Shown here in pieces: positions 7,802 to 16,745 of a DNA stretch of 64,000 bases (position 1 is its first letter; each line of letters begins with the position of its first letter). The position numbers were made by a program, and so were the translations under genes. Below the pieces are notes generated by a model, which was not told where the DNA came from, ran no database searches, and was given only the letters and a program-made list of their open reading frames with translations. This DNA comes from an uncultured Clostridia bacterium (GTDB lineage Bacteria > Bacillota > Clostridia > Christensenellales > Borkfalkiaceae): assembly GCA_947627065.1 (NCBI GenBank), contig CANQUN010000002.1, positions 25,954 through 89,953 of the forward strand. Reading direction: 5' to 3'.

Positions 7802-9787
7802 ATGGCAGAGAAAAAGGGAACCTATTTCATAACCACGCCCATCTATTACACGAGCGGCAAGTGGCACATCGGCCACGCGTACACCACGGTGGTGTGCGAC
7901 GCCATATCCCGTTACCGCAGGATGCTCGGCTACGACGTGTTCTTTCTGACGGGTACGGACGAGCACGGCCAGAAGGTGCAGGAAAAGGCGCGCGAGGCGG
8001 GCGTTTCACCCAAAAAATTCGTGGACCCGCTCGTAGACGATCTCAAATCGGTGTGGAAAACGCTTGACGTAAAGTACGACAAGTTCATAAGGACCACCGA
8101 CGATTACCACGTGAAGTCCGTGCAGAAGATCTTCCGCACCCTCTACGAAAAGGGCAAGATTTACAAATCGGTGTACGAGGGGCGCTACTGCACCCCGTGC
8201 GAAGCGTTCTGGACGGTTTCGCAACTTAAAGACGGCCGCTGCCCCGATTGCGGCAGAGAGGTTACCGTGCAGAAGGAAGAAGGCTACTTCTTCCGCCTTT
8301 CCGAATATGCGGACAGAATCCTCAAACTGTACGAGGATAACCCGACCTTCCTTCAGCCCAAGAGCAGGATGAACGAGATGATAAACAACTTCATCAAACC
8401 GGGGCTGCAGGATCTGTGCGTTTCGAGAACTTCGGTCGATTGGGGCATTCCCGTGGACTTTGACCCCAAGCATACGATATACGTGTGGGTAGACGCGCTG
8501 TTCAACTACATAACCGCCCTCGGTTACGGTTCGGACGACACGTCCCTGTTTGAAAAATATTGGCCTGCAAGCCTGCACCTTACCGCAAAGGAAATCGTCC
8601 GCTTTCACGCCATCGTGTGGCCCGCGCTGCTCATGGCGCTCGATCTGCCGCTGCCCAAGCAGGTTTACGGGCACGGCTGGCTGCTCATAGGCGGAGACAA
8701 ACTTTCCAAGAGCAAGTCGGACAAGATTTCCACAGAACTCACCGACCCCAAGGAACTTGTGGAAAGGTACGGTTCGGACGCCATAAGGTACTTCCTTTTG
8801 AGGGAAATCCCCTTTGGCAGCGACGGCGTTTACACCAACGACAGTCTGCTTAAACGCATAAACGGAGACCTTGCCAACGATCTCGGCAACCTCGTTTCGA
8901 GAACGACCGCCATGATCGGCAAGTATTTCGGCGGAATACTCCCGCCCGCGGGTGCGGAGGAAGGGACGGACGCCGAACTCAAGGCCGTAGCCTCGGCTCT
9001 TCCCGCCAAAGTGCTCGCCGCCATGGACGCGCTCAACGCGCCCGACGCCTTGGAGGAAATCTTCACCCTCATCCGCCGTGCCAACAAGTATATAGACGAA
9101 ACCATGCCGTGGGCGCTCGCCAAAGAAGAGGCTGACAAGCCCCGCCTCGGCACGGTCATGTACAATCTGGCGGAATCCATCCGCATTTCCGCCGTCATGC
9201 TCAAACCCTTCCTCACCGTGGGTGCGGACAAGATACTCGCCTGCCTCGGCGTCGACCCCTCAGAAGTAACCGACTTTTCAACCGTGGGCTTCGGCCACCT
9301 TGCAGCGGGCGCAAAGATCACCGTGTGCCCGCCGCTATTCCCGCGGATAGACGTCGCCAAGGAACTTGACGCTCTTGCCGCCATAGCCGCCGCCAAAAAG
9401 ACCGAAAAGGCCGAAAAGTCCCCCGAATCGCACAAAAACGCCACTTCCGACGCTCCCGTAGAGGAGATAAGCGCGGAAGATTTTGCCCGCGTTCGGCTCG
9501 TTACGGGCAAGGTTGAAGCGTGCGAAAAGGTGGAGAATGCCGACAAACTTCTCAAACTTTCGGTGAGAACGGGAGAGAGACTGCGCACGGTGGTCAGCGG
9601 CATAGCCCGTTACTATTCGCCCGACGAACTCGTGGGCAAAACCGTCGTTGTCGTCGCCAATCTCAAGCCGTGCAAACTGCGCGGAATCCTTTCGGAAGGC
9701 ATGATTCTCTGTGCCGAAAACAAAGAGGGCAAACTGAGCATAGTTACCACGCTTGCCGACGTCGGAGACGGAGCGACCGTCCGCTGA
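7802..9787 (+). CDS. metG: Methionyl-tRNA synthetase
   Basis: 661 aa. Class I synthetase: HIGH motif at ~22-25, KMSKS variant KLSKS at ~300-304, and a zinc knuckle with two CxxC pairs (about 129-132 and 146-149). An anticodon-binding helical domain follows, then a Lys/Ala/Pro linker (~525-555) and a C-terminal Trbp111/EMAP-type tRNA-binding domain (~558-661), a long form common in Bacillota. It charges initiator and elongator tRNA-Met. The stop overlaps the tatD start by one base (TGATG), so they are cotranscribed. The interdomain linker carries a copy of the dispersed motif (9414-9440, reverse orientation). Confidence 0.97.
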   Translation: MAEKKGTYFITTPIYYTSGKWHIGHAYTTVVCDAISRYRRMLGYDVFFLTGTDEHGQKVQEKAREAGVSPKKFVDPLVDDLKSVWKTLDVKYDKFIRTTDDYHVKSVQKIFRTLYEKGKIYKSVYEGRYCTPCEAFWTVSQLKDGRCPDCGREVTVQKEEGYFFRLSEYADRILKLYEDNPTFLQPKSRMNEMINNFIKPGLQDLCVSRTSVDWGIPVDFDPKHTIYVWVDALFNYITALGYGSDDTSLFEKYWPASLHLTAKEIVRFHAIVWPALLMALDLPLPKQVYGHGWLLIGGDKLSKSKSDKISTELTDPKELVERYGSDAIRYFLLREIPFGSDGVYTNDSLLKRINGDLANDLGNLVSRTTAMIGKYFGGILPPAGAEEGTDAELKAVASALPAKVLAAMDALNAPDALEEIFTLIRRANKYIDETMPWALAKEEADKPRLGTVMYNLAESIRISAVMLKPFLTVGADKILACLGVDPSEVTDFSTVGFGHLAAGAKITVCPPLFPRIDVAKELDALAAIAAAKKTEKAEKSPESHKNATSDAPVEEISAEDFARVRLVTGKVEACEKVENADKLLKLSVRTGERLRTVVSGIARYYSPDELVGKTVVVVANLKPCKLRGILSEGMILCAENKEGKLSIVTTLADVGDGATVR

Positions 9788-10557
9788 TGTTTGCAGACAC
9801 CCACGCCCACCTCACCGATGAAAAGTTGTTCTGCCGTATCGACGAGGTGATAAACGACGCCGCGGCGGCGGACGTCGGCCTCATAATAAACGTCGGCTAC
9901 GACCTTGCAAGCAGCCGGGAAAGCGCCCGAATCGCACAAAAACACCCAAATGTCTACTTTGCGGCGGGTCTGCACCCGACCGACGGAGAGTTCCCCACCC
10001 AAGACAATCTCGGCGTTATAAAAAGCCTGCTCACGCACGAAAAATGCGTGGCGGTGGGGGAGATAGGGCTGGACTACCACTACGGTGAGAACCGCGTGCG
10101 GCAGATGGAAAGTTTCACAACGCAACTCGCCGTGGCCGCCGAATACGGCCTGCCCGTTTCCGTCCACGCGCGCGACTGCACAGAGGATATGCTGTCCGTC
10201 GTCGCCGAGTGGCACAGCCGCCTGCCCGCCGTCGTGCTGCACTGCTATTCCATGAGCGCAGAAGCCGCCCAAACCTTCACGAAATACGGCTGTTACTTCG
10301 CCTTCGGCGGGGCGATAACCTTCAAGAACAACAAGCAGGCGGAACGTGTCGCCGCAGTGATTCCAACGGACAGACTGCTTACCGAAACCGACTGCCCCTA
10401 CATGGCGCCCGTGCCCAAAAGAGGGGAAGTAAATGAACCCAAATACGTGCGCTACCCCGCCGAAAAACTCGCCGTTCTATATGGAATAGAATTCGGTAAA
10501 ATGCAGGAAATATTGATAAATAACACATTAAAAGTGTTTAATAGGATTAAATTATGA
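9787..10557 (+). CDS. tatD: TatD-family metal-dependent deoxyribonuclease
   Basis: 256 aa from the ATG at 9787, coupled to metG. The amidohydrolase/TIM-barrel metal ligands are all present: DTHAHL at the N-terminus, GEIGLDYH near 91, VHARD near 126, LHCYS near 151 and TETDCPY near 199. Family knowledge: TatD/YcfH enzymes are 3'-5' exonucleases implicated in DNA repair and RNA quality control. metG-tatD adjacency is a common Bacillota arrangement. A motif copy (9919-9943) lies in the ordinary ARIAQKHPNVYF segment, with no sign of insertion. Confidence 0.94.
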   Translation: MFADTHAHLTDEKLFCRIDEVINDAAAADVGLIINVGYDLASSRESARIAQKHPNVYFAAGLHPTDGEFPTQDNLGVIKSLLTHEKCVAVGEIGLDYHYGENRVRQMESFTTQLAVAAEYGLPVSVHARDCTEDMLSVVAEWHSRLPAVVLHCYSMSAEAAQTFTKYGCYFAFGGAITFKNNKQAERVAAVIPTDRLLTETDCPYMAPVPKRGEVNEPKYVRYPAEKLAVLYGIEFGKMQEILINNTLKVFNRIKL

Positions 10558-11141
10558 CTAACACCTACGTCTATGCGATAGGCGATACGCTGTATATCAA
10601 CCTTACCAACGAGTGCTCCAACGTCTGCGAATTCTGTGTGCGCGCCATGCGGGACGACTACGAAGGTTACGACCTCTGGCTGGAAAAGGAACCCACCGCG
10701 GAGGAGGTGCTCGCCGCCATACCGCAGGGCGATTTCGCTCAGGTTGTGTTCTGCGGCTACGGCGAACCGACCTGCCGTTTCGACGTGCTGAAGCGGGTTG
10801 CCACCGCCCTCAAGGGCAGGTACCGTCTGCGCCTCAACACCAACGGGCAGGGCAGCCTCATAAACGGGCGCGACATAACGGGCGAGGTGGCTCTGCTGTT
10901 CGACGAGGTCAACGTTTCGATGAACGCGTCGGACGCCGTCAAGTACGACGACATCTGCCACTCCCGCTTCGGTAAAGCCGCGTTCGGCGCCATGCTCGAA
11001 TTTGGCAAATCCTGTGCGAAAAAGGGGGTTAAAACCCATTTTTCGGTAGTGGATTGCATTGGGGAGGAAGAGGTGGAGGCCTGCCGCGTCCTCGCCTTTC
11101 AAAGCCGCGTCCTGTTTAAGGTACGCAAATTTATAACCTGA
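10554..11141 (+). CDS. TatD-associated radical SAM protein
   Basis: 195 aa, overlapping the tatD stop by 4 bp (ATGA). The 4Fe-4S/SAM motif CxxxCxxC is at C21, C25, C28 (TNECSNVCEFC). A GYGEPT segment follows near residue 65, as in radical SAM enzymes that bind SAM with a GGE-like motif. Length and position match the small family described as TatD-linked radical SAM proteins; the substrate is unknown. Coupling suggests a shared function with TatD, perhaps nucleic-acid modification (inference). The dispersed motif occurs in frame at 11009-11032 (CAKKGVK). About 320 bp without a gene follow. Confidence 0.87.
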   Translation: MTNTYVYAIGDTLYINLTNECSNVCEFCVRAMRDDYEGYDLWLEKEPTAEEVLAAIPQGDFAQVVFCGYGEPTCRFDVLKRVATALKGRYRLRLNTNGQGSLINGRDITGEVALLFDEVNVSMNASDAVKYDDICHSRFGKAAFGAMLEFGKSCAKKGVKTHFSVVDCIGEEEVEACRVLAFQSRVLFKVRKFIT

Positions 11142-11463
11142 AAAACATCAATATAAAGCAAAAACCGCACCGCTTCCCAAACGGGGCAAAAATGCCCGCC
11201 TAAAAACGGGCGGACGCAAGCAGAGAAACTCACCAAAACGGGCGAGCACAAGCAAAAACCAAAACACCCGCTTGCCACAGAACACAACCCAAAAAGCAAT
11301 TCAAAGCGCAACAAAAACAACCCAAAATATAACCTGAAACGCAAAAAGCGTTCGGGGCCGTATAATGAACACGACCCCGAGCCATCATTTGTGTTTGCGG
11401 TGTTTCCGCAAGTAAAGAATAACCTTTACGGTAGCAGTATGTGCCGTAAAACGCGTATTATAC
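11142..11463. other. Intergenic region upstream of ksgA
   Basis: No gene is supported. Sequence is A/C-rich with two short repeats of the phrase ATAACCTGAAA (about 11134 and 11329). In related genomes the ribonuclease M5 gene (rnmV) usually lies between tatD and ksgA; no trace of it is visible here. I could not find a convincing promoter or an RBS for ksgA. Confidence 0.5.
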
Positions 11464-12291
11464 ATGGTTTTGAAGGAACTTTTGAACCGCAACGGCTTCC
11501 GCTTTGACAAGCGTTACGGGCAGAATTTCATATCGGACGGCAACCTGCTTTCGTCCATTGTCTCCCTCGCCGACATAGACGGGGAGAACGTTGTGGAGAT
11601 AGGCGTGGGCGCCGCCACCCTAACGCTCGCCGCCGCCGCACGGGCAAGACGCGTCGTGGGCTTTGAGATAGACGGGCGGTTGCGCCCCGTGATAGAGGAA
11701 ATGCTCTCATCCACGGACAACACGGAGATAATTTACGCCGACTTCATGTCCGTGCCCGCGGCCGAACTCGACCGCAAACTCGGCGAATACGTCGTTCTCG
11801 CAAACCTGCCTTACTACATAACCACGCCCGTCATCATGAAACTCGTCGAGGAATCCGCGGGCGTCAAGCGCATTGTGGTTACCGTGCAGCAAGAAGTTGC
11901 CGAGCGGCTGGCCGCCCGTGCGGGCACGCCCGAATACGGGGCGATAACCGCTTCCATTGCAATCACGGGGGACGCCGCCATCGTCAAACGCATTCCGCGC
12001 ACCATGTTCTACCCGCAGCCCAACGTCGATTCCGCGGTTGTCAGAATTGACATGTGCAAGCCCAAGTACGGTGTGGAAAACGTGGAATTTTACCGCCGCA
12101 CGGTCAGGGCGGGCTTTGCCAACAGGCGCAAGACTTTGGAAAACAACATCATGTCGGCGTTCGGCCTCGGGCGCGAACAGGCGGGCGCAATCATAAGCCG
12201 TGCGGGCATAGACCCGCGCGTCAGGGGCGAAACGCTCTCCGCCAAGGAGTTCGCCGCTCTCTCCGTTGCCCTTCTGGAAAACATCGGATAA
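11464..12291 (+). CDS. ksgA: 16S rRNA dimethyladenosine transferase
   Basis: 275 aa. Rossmann-fold SAM methyltransferase with RYGQNFI near residue 18 (the GQNFL box of RsmA), SAM motif VVEIGVGAATLT near 45, an acidic residue in FEID, and catalytic ANLPYYITTP near 118. It dimethylates the two adjacent adenines in helix 45 of 16S rRNA during 30S maturation. The ATG at 11464 gives the usual N-terminus, although no RBS is visible. The C-terminal helical region has the NRRKTLENN element. The metG-tatD-rSAM-ksgA order is the normal neighbourhood. Confidence 0.95.
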   Translation: MVLKELLNRNGFRFDKRYGQNFISDGNLLSSIVSLADIDGENVVEIGVGAATLTLAAAARARRVVGFEIDGRLRPVIEEMLSSTDNTEIIYADFMSVPAAELDRKLGEYVVLANLPYYITTPVIMKLVEESAGVKRIVVTVQQEVAERLAARAGTPEYGAITASIAITGDAAIVKRIPRTMFYPQPNVDSAVVRIDMCKPKYGVENVEFYRRTVRAGFANRRKTLENNIMSAFGLGREQAGAIISRAGIDPRVRGETLSAKEFAALSVALLENIG

Positions 12292-12540
12292 TCCGCCGCT
12301 CCAATCCGCACGCAACCACCCCGTCATCTTATTATAATATAACCGCGGGCATAACGCCGCACCGCACACCAACAGGCACGCAGTCCACAGACACTATACA
12401 CAACCGCGCGGCCCCGACGCAAACCAAACCCGCGACACGGCCGCGGCCGATAAGAACAACACCCTCAAAACCCCAAAACCCCCTAAATCACGCAAAAACG
12501 CACAAGTTCCGCTGAAAGTTTCGGCCCTCGGAGAATAGAA

Positions 12541-14145
12541 TTGTTCGGCATTGTACTACGAAAATTAAAAGAAGCGGTCATCGGCGTTCTGCCCATAACC
12601 GTCATAATAATCGCCGTCAACTTCACGGTGGGGCACATGGACCCCATGGCGTTCGCTTCCTTTCTCGTGGGCGCGGCGCTGCTGGTGGCGGGGCTTGCGC
12701 TTTACAGTTTCGGCAGCGGCTCGTCGGTGGAATTCATGGGCGGGCTGATCGGCTCCGAAGTAACGCGGTCGAGAAAGCCCATACTCATACTGACGGTGGC
12801 CGCCCTCATCGGCTTTATCGTAACCGTTGCCGAACCCGACCTTGCGGTGCTTGCAAATCAGGTGGGCGGAATCGACAACTTCACCCTGATAATCTGCGTT
12901 GCGGCGGGCGTAAGCGCCTTTCTCATGATCTCGGTGCTCAGGCTCTTTCTCAAAATAAGCCTCAGGTGGCTGCTGCTCGTTTTCTACGGGGCGGTGTTCG
13001 TGCTGGCGTTCGTCATAGACGGCGGCTTTGTGCCGCTGGCGTTCGACTCGTCGGGCGTAACCACGGGGCCTGTAACCGTGCCCTTCATCATCGCGCTGGG
13101 CGCCGCGCTGTCAGCCTCCCTCGGCGGAAACGATTCGGTGGACAGCAGTTTCGGTATAGTCGGCATCTGTTCCATAGGTCCCATAATCGCGGTAATGCTG
13201 CTCAGCCTGTTCTCGGACCTCAGCGTAGCGGGGGAAACCGCGGCCGCCGTGCCCGCCACTTTCGGAGAGGTAATTTCGGTTTACCTCAGCGCTTTCCCCA
13301 AGTATTTGGGGGAAATGGCCGTGGCGCTCCTGCCCGTAACCGCCTTCTTCATAATTTACGACCTAATCGCGTTTAAGCTGAGTTTTAAGCGGTTTATGCG
13401 TACCATGATAGGTCTCGTGTACGTCCTTTTGGGTCTCACGCTCTTCCTGCTCGGCGCCAACGTCGGCTTTGTGCCCGCTGGCAGGGAGATAGGAGAAGCG
13501 CTCGTCGGCGCGGGCGGCGGTCTGCTGATAACCGTCGGCGTAATCGTCGGCGCGGTCATCGTCCTTGCCGAACCCGCCGTTCACGTCCTCACCAAAAACG
13601 TGGAGGAGATAACGGGCGGCGTTATAAAGAGAAAGACAATGCTCCTGTTCATGTGCATGAGCATGGCGGTCTCCGTCGGGCTTTCCATGATGAGGATAGT
13701 GTTCGACATTGACATAAAGTGGGTGCTGTGCGTGGGTTACGCGCTGGCGCTGGGGCTGATGTTCGTGGTGCCCAAGATATTCACGGGCATAGCCTTCGAC
13801 TCGGGCGGGGTGGCAAGCGGCGCTATGACCGCGGCCTTCCTGCTGCCCATGGCGTACGGCGCAACTTACGCGCTGTACGGCGCCGATAATCCCGAAATAG
13901 GCAGGTACATAACGGCCGACGCCTTCGGTTGCGTCTCCCTCGTCGCAATGACGCCGCTCGTCGCCGTCCAACTGCTCGGCCTCATTTACAAGTTGCGCAC
14001 CGCGCGCGCCACCAAGGCCAAGACGCAGGCCTTTGCCGACATGCTCGCGAGAGAGGGCGAGGTTATAGTGTTTGACGAAAAACCCGCCGCTCCGCCCGCC
14101 GTCCGCCCCGCGCAATCGCGGCGTAAACCCCGTAAATCACGGTAA
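12541..14145 (+). CDS. DUF1538-family integral membrane protein (two tandem repeats)
   Basis: 534 aa with a TTG start at 12541 and a CGGAG RBS. It has about 12-14 hydrophobic segments in two homologous halves. Each half holds the same signature, AFDSSGVTTGPVTVPF near residue 170 and AFDSGGVASGAMTAAF near 420, so this is an internal duplication as in known DUF1538 proteins. A Pro/Lys/Arg-rich tail ends the protein. Transport of a small solute is likely but the substrate is unknown. It is followed 14 bp later by two genes for PII-like proteins, implying nucleotide- or metabolite-dependent gating like AmtB-GlnB (inference). Confidence 0.85.
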   Translation: MFGIVLRKLKEAVIGVLPITVIIIAVNFTVGHMDPMAFASFLVGAALLVAGLALYSFGSGSSVEFMGGLIGSEVTRSRKPILILTVAALIGFIVTVAEPDLAVLANQVGGIDNFTLIICVAAGVSAFLMISVLRLFLKISLRWLLLVFYGAVFVLAFVIDGGFVPLAFDSSGVTTGPVTVPFIIALGAALSASLGGNDSVDSSFGIVGICSIGPIIAVMLLSLFSDLSVAGETAAAVPATFGEVISVYLSAFPKYLGEMAVALLPVTAFFIIYDLIAFKLSFKRFMRTMIGLVYVLLGLTLFLLGANVGFVPAGREIGEALVGAGGGLLITVGVIVGAVIVLAEPAVHVLTKNVEEITGGVIKRKTMLLFMCMSMAVSVGLSMMRIVFDIDIKWVLCVGYALALGLMFVVPKIFTGIAFDSGGVASGAMTAAFLLPMAYGATYALYGADNPEIGRYITADAFGCVSLVAMTPLVAVQLLGLIYKLRTARATKAKTQAFADMLAREGEVIVFDEKPAAPPAVRPAQSRRKPRKSR

Positions 14146-14159
14146 AAAGGAGGAAAACA

Positions 14160-14483
14160 GTGCTCAAACAATTGTTCGTCATCGCCGAGAGGCGCAAGAG
14201 CGAAAAGATAAAAGCCGCCCTCGCATCGTCGGGGGCAAGCGAGATAAACACCGTTTATGCCGACGGAACCGCCCGCAGCGACATTCTCGAAGTGCTCGGG
14301 CTGGATTCGTCCGAGAGGATGCTGATAACCGCGTCCGTCCCGCCCGAACGCGTTGCCGCCATCATGGATACGCTCGAAAGGGACTATTCCTTCGGCAAGG
14401 GCGGAGGCGTAGCCTTCACCGTGAACATGACGGCGGTCAGCGGCCCCGCGTCGCTGCACATCCTGTCGGGAGGTCTGTTATGA
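14160..14483 (+). CDS. PII-like signalling protein, first copy
   Basis: 107 aa, GTG start with AAAAGGAGG RBS. The ferredoxin-like order of strands and helices (LKQLFVIAERRKSEKIKAALASSG) and the C-terminal GKGGGVAFTVNM segment resemble the nucleotide-binding B-loop region of PII proteins. The T-loop is short and lacks the classical Tyr/Ser modification site. It overlaps the next PII-like gene by 4 bp. Together with the upstream DUF1538 gene it forms a three-gene operon; a regulatory role toward that membrane protein is inferred. Confidence 0.75.
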   Translation: MLKQLFVIAERRKSEKIKAALASSGASEINTVYADGTARSDILEVLGLDSSERMLITASVPPERVAAIMDTLERDYSFGKGGGVAFTVNMTAVSGPASLHILSGGLL

Positions 14484-14833
14484 AATACGAGGTAATATTC
14501 TTTATATTGAACAAGGGGCACGTTGACGAGGCGATGACCGCCGCGCGCGAAGCGGGCGCAACGGGCGGCACCGTCATAACGGGAAGAGGCTCCGCCACCG
14601 AAGAAATAAGCAAGGCTTTCGGCATAGATTTCCGTCAGGAAAAGGAGATTCTTTTAATCCTTTGCGAAAGCCGCCTCCGCACCGACATCATGTCCGCCAT
14701 CTCCAAAAAGGCGGGTCTGAGCAAACCGGGCTGCGGCATCGGGTTTTCCCTCCCCGTTGAGGACGTTGCGGGAATAGGCAAAACGGCCCCGCCGGAAAAT
14801 GAAACCGCGCCCACCGAAAACGCGGCGGAATAA
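14480..14833 (+). CDS. PII-like signalling protein, second copy
   Basis: 117 aa from the ATG at 14480, which overlaps the previous stop (ATGA); a longer frame running through it from upstream is rejected. It keeps the PII-like beta-alpha-beta order (YEVIFFILNKGHVDEAMTAAREAG), a Gly-rich T-loop position (GGTVITGRGSAT) and a C-terminal KPGCGIGFSLPVEDVAGI motif close to the PII signature. The last ~20 residues are a Pro/Glu/Thr tail. It shares little identity with the first copy, so the pair may form a heteromer or bind different ligands (inference). Confidence 0.78.
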   Translation: MKYEVIFFILNKGHVDEAMTAAREAGATGGTVITGRGSATEEISKAFGIDFRQEKEILLILCESRLRTDIMSAISKKAGLSKPGCGIGFSLPVEDVAGIGKTAPPENETAPTENAAE

Positions 14834-14926
14834 CCCGCATTCCACTGCGCGGCAAAATGTAAATTTTATAAAAAGCCGCCTGAATCTCACAAAAATCACC
14901 ACAAAACCAAATAAAGAGGCAACGAT

Positions 14927-16714
14927 ATGAAAAACTTTACATCCGACACGCTTAGAGAAACCTTTCTCAAATTCTTCGAGTCCAAGGGGCACAAGCGGAT
15001 ACCTTCCGCCAGCCTCATACCCGAAAACGACCCCACGGTTCTGTTCACCACCGCGGGCATGCACCCGCTCGTTCCTTACCTTCTCGGCGAAAAACACCCC
15101 GCCGGCAAACGCCTGACCGACGTTCAGAAATGCGTGAGGACGGGCGACATCGACGAGGTGGGCGACGACAGGCACTGCACCTTCTTCGAGATGCTCGGCA
15201 ACTGGTCGCTCGGCGATTATTTCAAGAAAGAGATGATTCCGTGGAGTTACGAATTTTTGACCTCGCCCGAATATCTCGGCATTCCGTCGGACTCCATTGC
15301 CGTGTCCGTGTTCGAGGGCGACGCCGAAGTCCCGCGCGACGAAGAAGCCGCCCGCCTGTGGCAGGAATGCGGCATCCGTCCCGAAAACATTTATTACCTG
15401 CCGAGGAGCGCAAACTGGTGGGGACCCGCGGGCACCACGGGACCGTGCGGCCCCGATACCGAAATGCACATTATAAGAAAGCCCAAGTGCGGTCCCGACT
15501 GTTCGCCTGCCTGCAACTGCGGCGCGTTTATGGAAGTGTGGAACGACGTGTTCATGCAGTACAACAAGACCGAGAGCGGCGCTTACGAACCGCTTGCGCA
15601 AAAGAACGTGGACACGGGCATGGGGCTTGAACGCACGCTGTGCATAATGACGGGTGCAAAGACCGTGTTCGACACCGACCTGTTCGCCTCCGCCGTCGCC
15701 CGCCTCAACCAACTTACGGGCAGAACCTACGGTTCGGACGAGGAGACCACCCGCGCTTACAGGATAGTGCTCGACCACACGAGAACGGCAACCTTCCTGC
15801 TCGGAGACGTAAAGGGGATTGTTCCTTCCAACACCGATCAGGGTTACGTACTCCGCCGTCTCATCCGCCGCGCCGTGCGTTACGGCAAGAACATCGGGCT
15901 GACAGCGGGCGGTCTCGGGCAATTAGCCGCCGTTTTCGTGGAAAAATACGCCGCGGTCTATCCCGAACTCAAGGAAAATTCCGCCAAGATTTACGCCGAA
16001 CTCGAGGCCGAGGAGGACAAGTTCTCCAAGACGCTCGAGGGCGGTCTCAAAGAATTCGGCAAAGTCATCACCCACATACCGGGCAAGGTTTTCCCGGGTA
16101 AAACCGCGTTCAGGCTGTACGACACCTTCGGCTTCCCCTTTGAAATGACCAAGGAACTTGCCGAAGAGCAGGGCTTTACCGTGGACAGGGAAGGTTACGA
16201 AAACGCCTTCCGTGAACATCAGGCCAAATCCCACGCGGGCAGCGAGCAGAAATTTGCCTGCGGCCTTGCCGACCACAAGGAAGAAACCACCCGCCTGCAC
16301 ACCGCGACCCACCTGCTGCACGCCGCCCTGCGCAAGGTCCTTTCCGAGGACGTCGCCCAAAAGGGCAGCAACATAACCGAGGAGCGCCTGCGCTTTGACT
16401 TCAACTTCCCCCGTCCCATGACGGCCGAGGAAATAGCAGAAGTGGAAAAAACGGTAAACGACGTGATCGCCGCCGACCTTCCCATCGTGATGAAGGAGAT
16501 GACCGTGGACGAGGCCAGAAGGGAAAACTTCGTCGGCCTGTTCTCGGACAAGTACGGCGACGTGGTAAAGACCTACGCCATCGGCGATTTCTCCAAGGAA
16601 ATCTGCGGCGGCCCGCACGCCGCAAGCACGGGCGAACTCGGGCATTTCCGCATCGTAAAAGAGCAGTCATCGTCCGCGGGTATCCGCAGGATAAAGGCCG
16701 TCTTGGAGAAATAA
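14927..16714 (+). CDS. alaS: Alanyl-tRNA synthetase, short form lacking C-Ala domain
   Basis: 595 aa against ~870 for usual bacterial AlaRS. The N-terminal class II catalytic domain is intact (SASLIPENDPTVLFTTAGM near 27; GDIDEVGD near 74; FFEMLGNWSLGDYFK near 86). The editing domain keeps its zinc-site residues: HTATHLLH near 457 and CGGPHA near 559, where CGGTH is usual. The frame then ends after GIRRIKAVLEK, so the whole DHHA1/C-Ala domain is absent. The reading frame is clean, so this looks natural rather than truncated. From memory, the LVPYLLGE and GDIDEVGD signatures recall short AlaRSs of CPR bacteria and some Clostridia; a second full-length alaS elsewhere cannot be excluded. Confidence 0.88.
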   Translation: MKNFTSDTLRETFLKFFESKGHKRIPSASLIPENDPTVLFTTAGMHPLVPYLLGEKHPAGKRLTDVQKCVRTGDIDEVGDDRHCTFFEMLGNWSLGDYFKKEMIPWSYEFLTSPEYLGIPSDSIAVSVFEGDAEVPRDEEAARLWQECGIRPENIYYLPRSANWWGPAGTTGPCGPDTEMHIIRKPKCGPDCSPACNCGAFMEVWNDVFMQYNKTESGAYEPLAQKNVDTGMGLERTLCIMTGAKTVFDTDLFASAVARLNQLTGRTYGSDEETTRAYRIVLDHTRTATFLLGDVKGIVPSNTDQGYVLRRLIRRAVRYGKNIGLTAGGLGQLAAVFVEKYAAVYPELKENSAKIYAELEAEEDKFSKTLEGGLKEFGKVITHIPGKVFPGKTAFRLYDTFGFPFEMTKELAEEQGFTVDREGYENAFREHQAKSHAGSEQKFACGLADHKEETTRLHTATHLLHAALRKVLSEDVAQKGSNITEERLRFDFNFPRPMTAEEIAEVEKTVNDVIAADLPIVMKEMTVDEARRENFVGLFSDKYGDVVKTYAIGDFSKEICGGPHAASTGELGHFRIVKEQSSSAGIRRIKAVLEK

Positions 16715-16736
16715 GTGGCCTTTTTTCCACAAAAAC
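16711..16736 (-). repeat. Dispersed motif between alaS and the IMPACT-family gene
   Basis: Reverse-orientation copy beginning at the alaS stop codon (AAGTGGCC then a T-run and CCACAAAAA). It occupies the whole 25-bp gap where the RBS of the next gene would be expected. Confidence 0.7.
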
Positions 16737-16745
16737 GGGGTGTTT

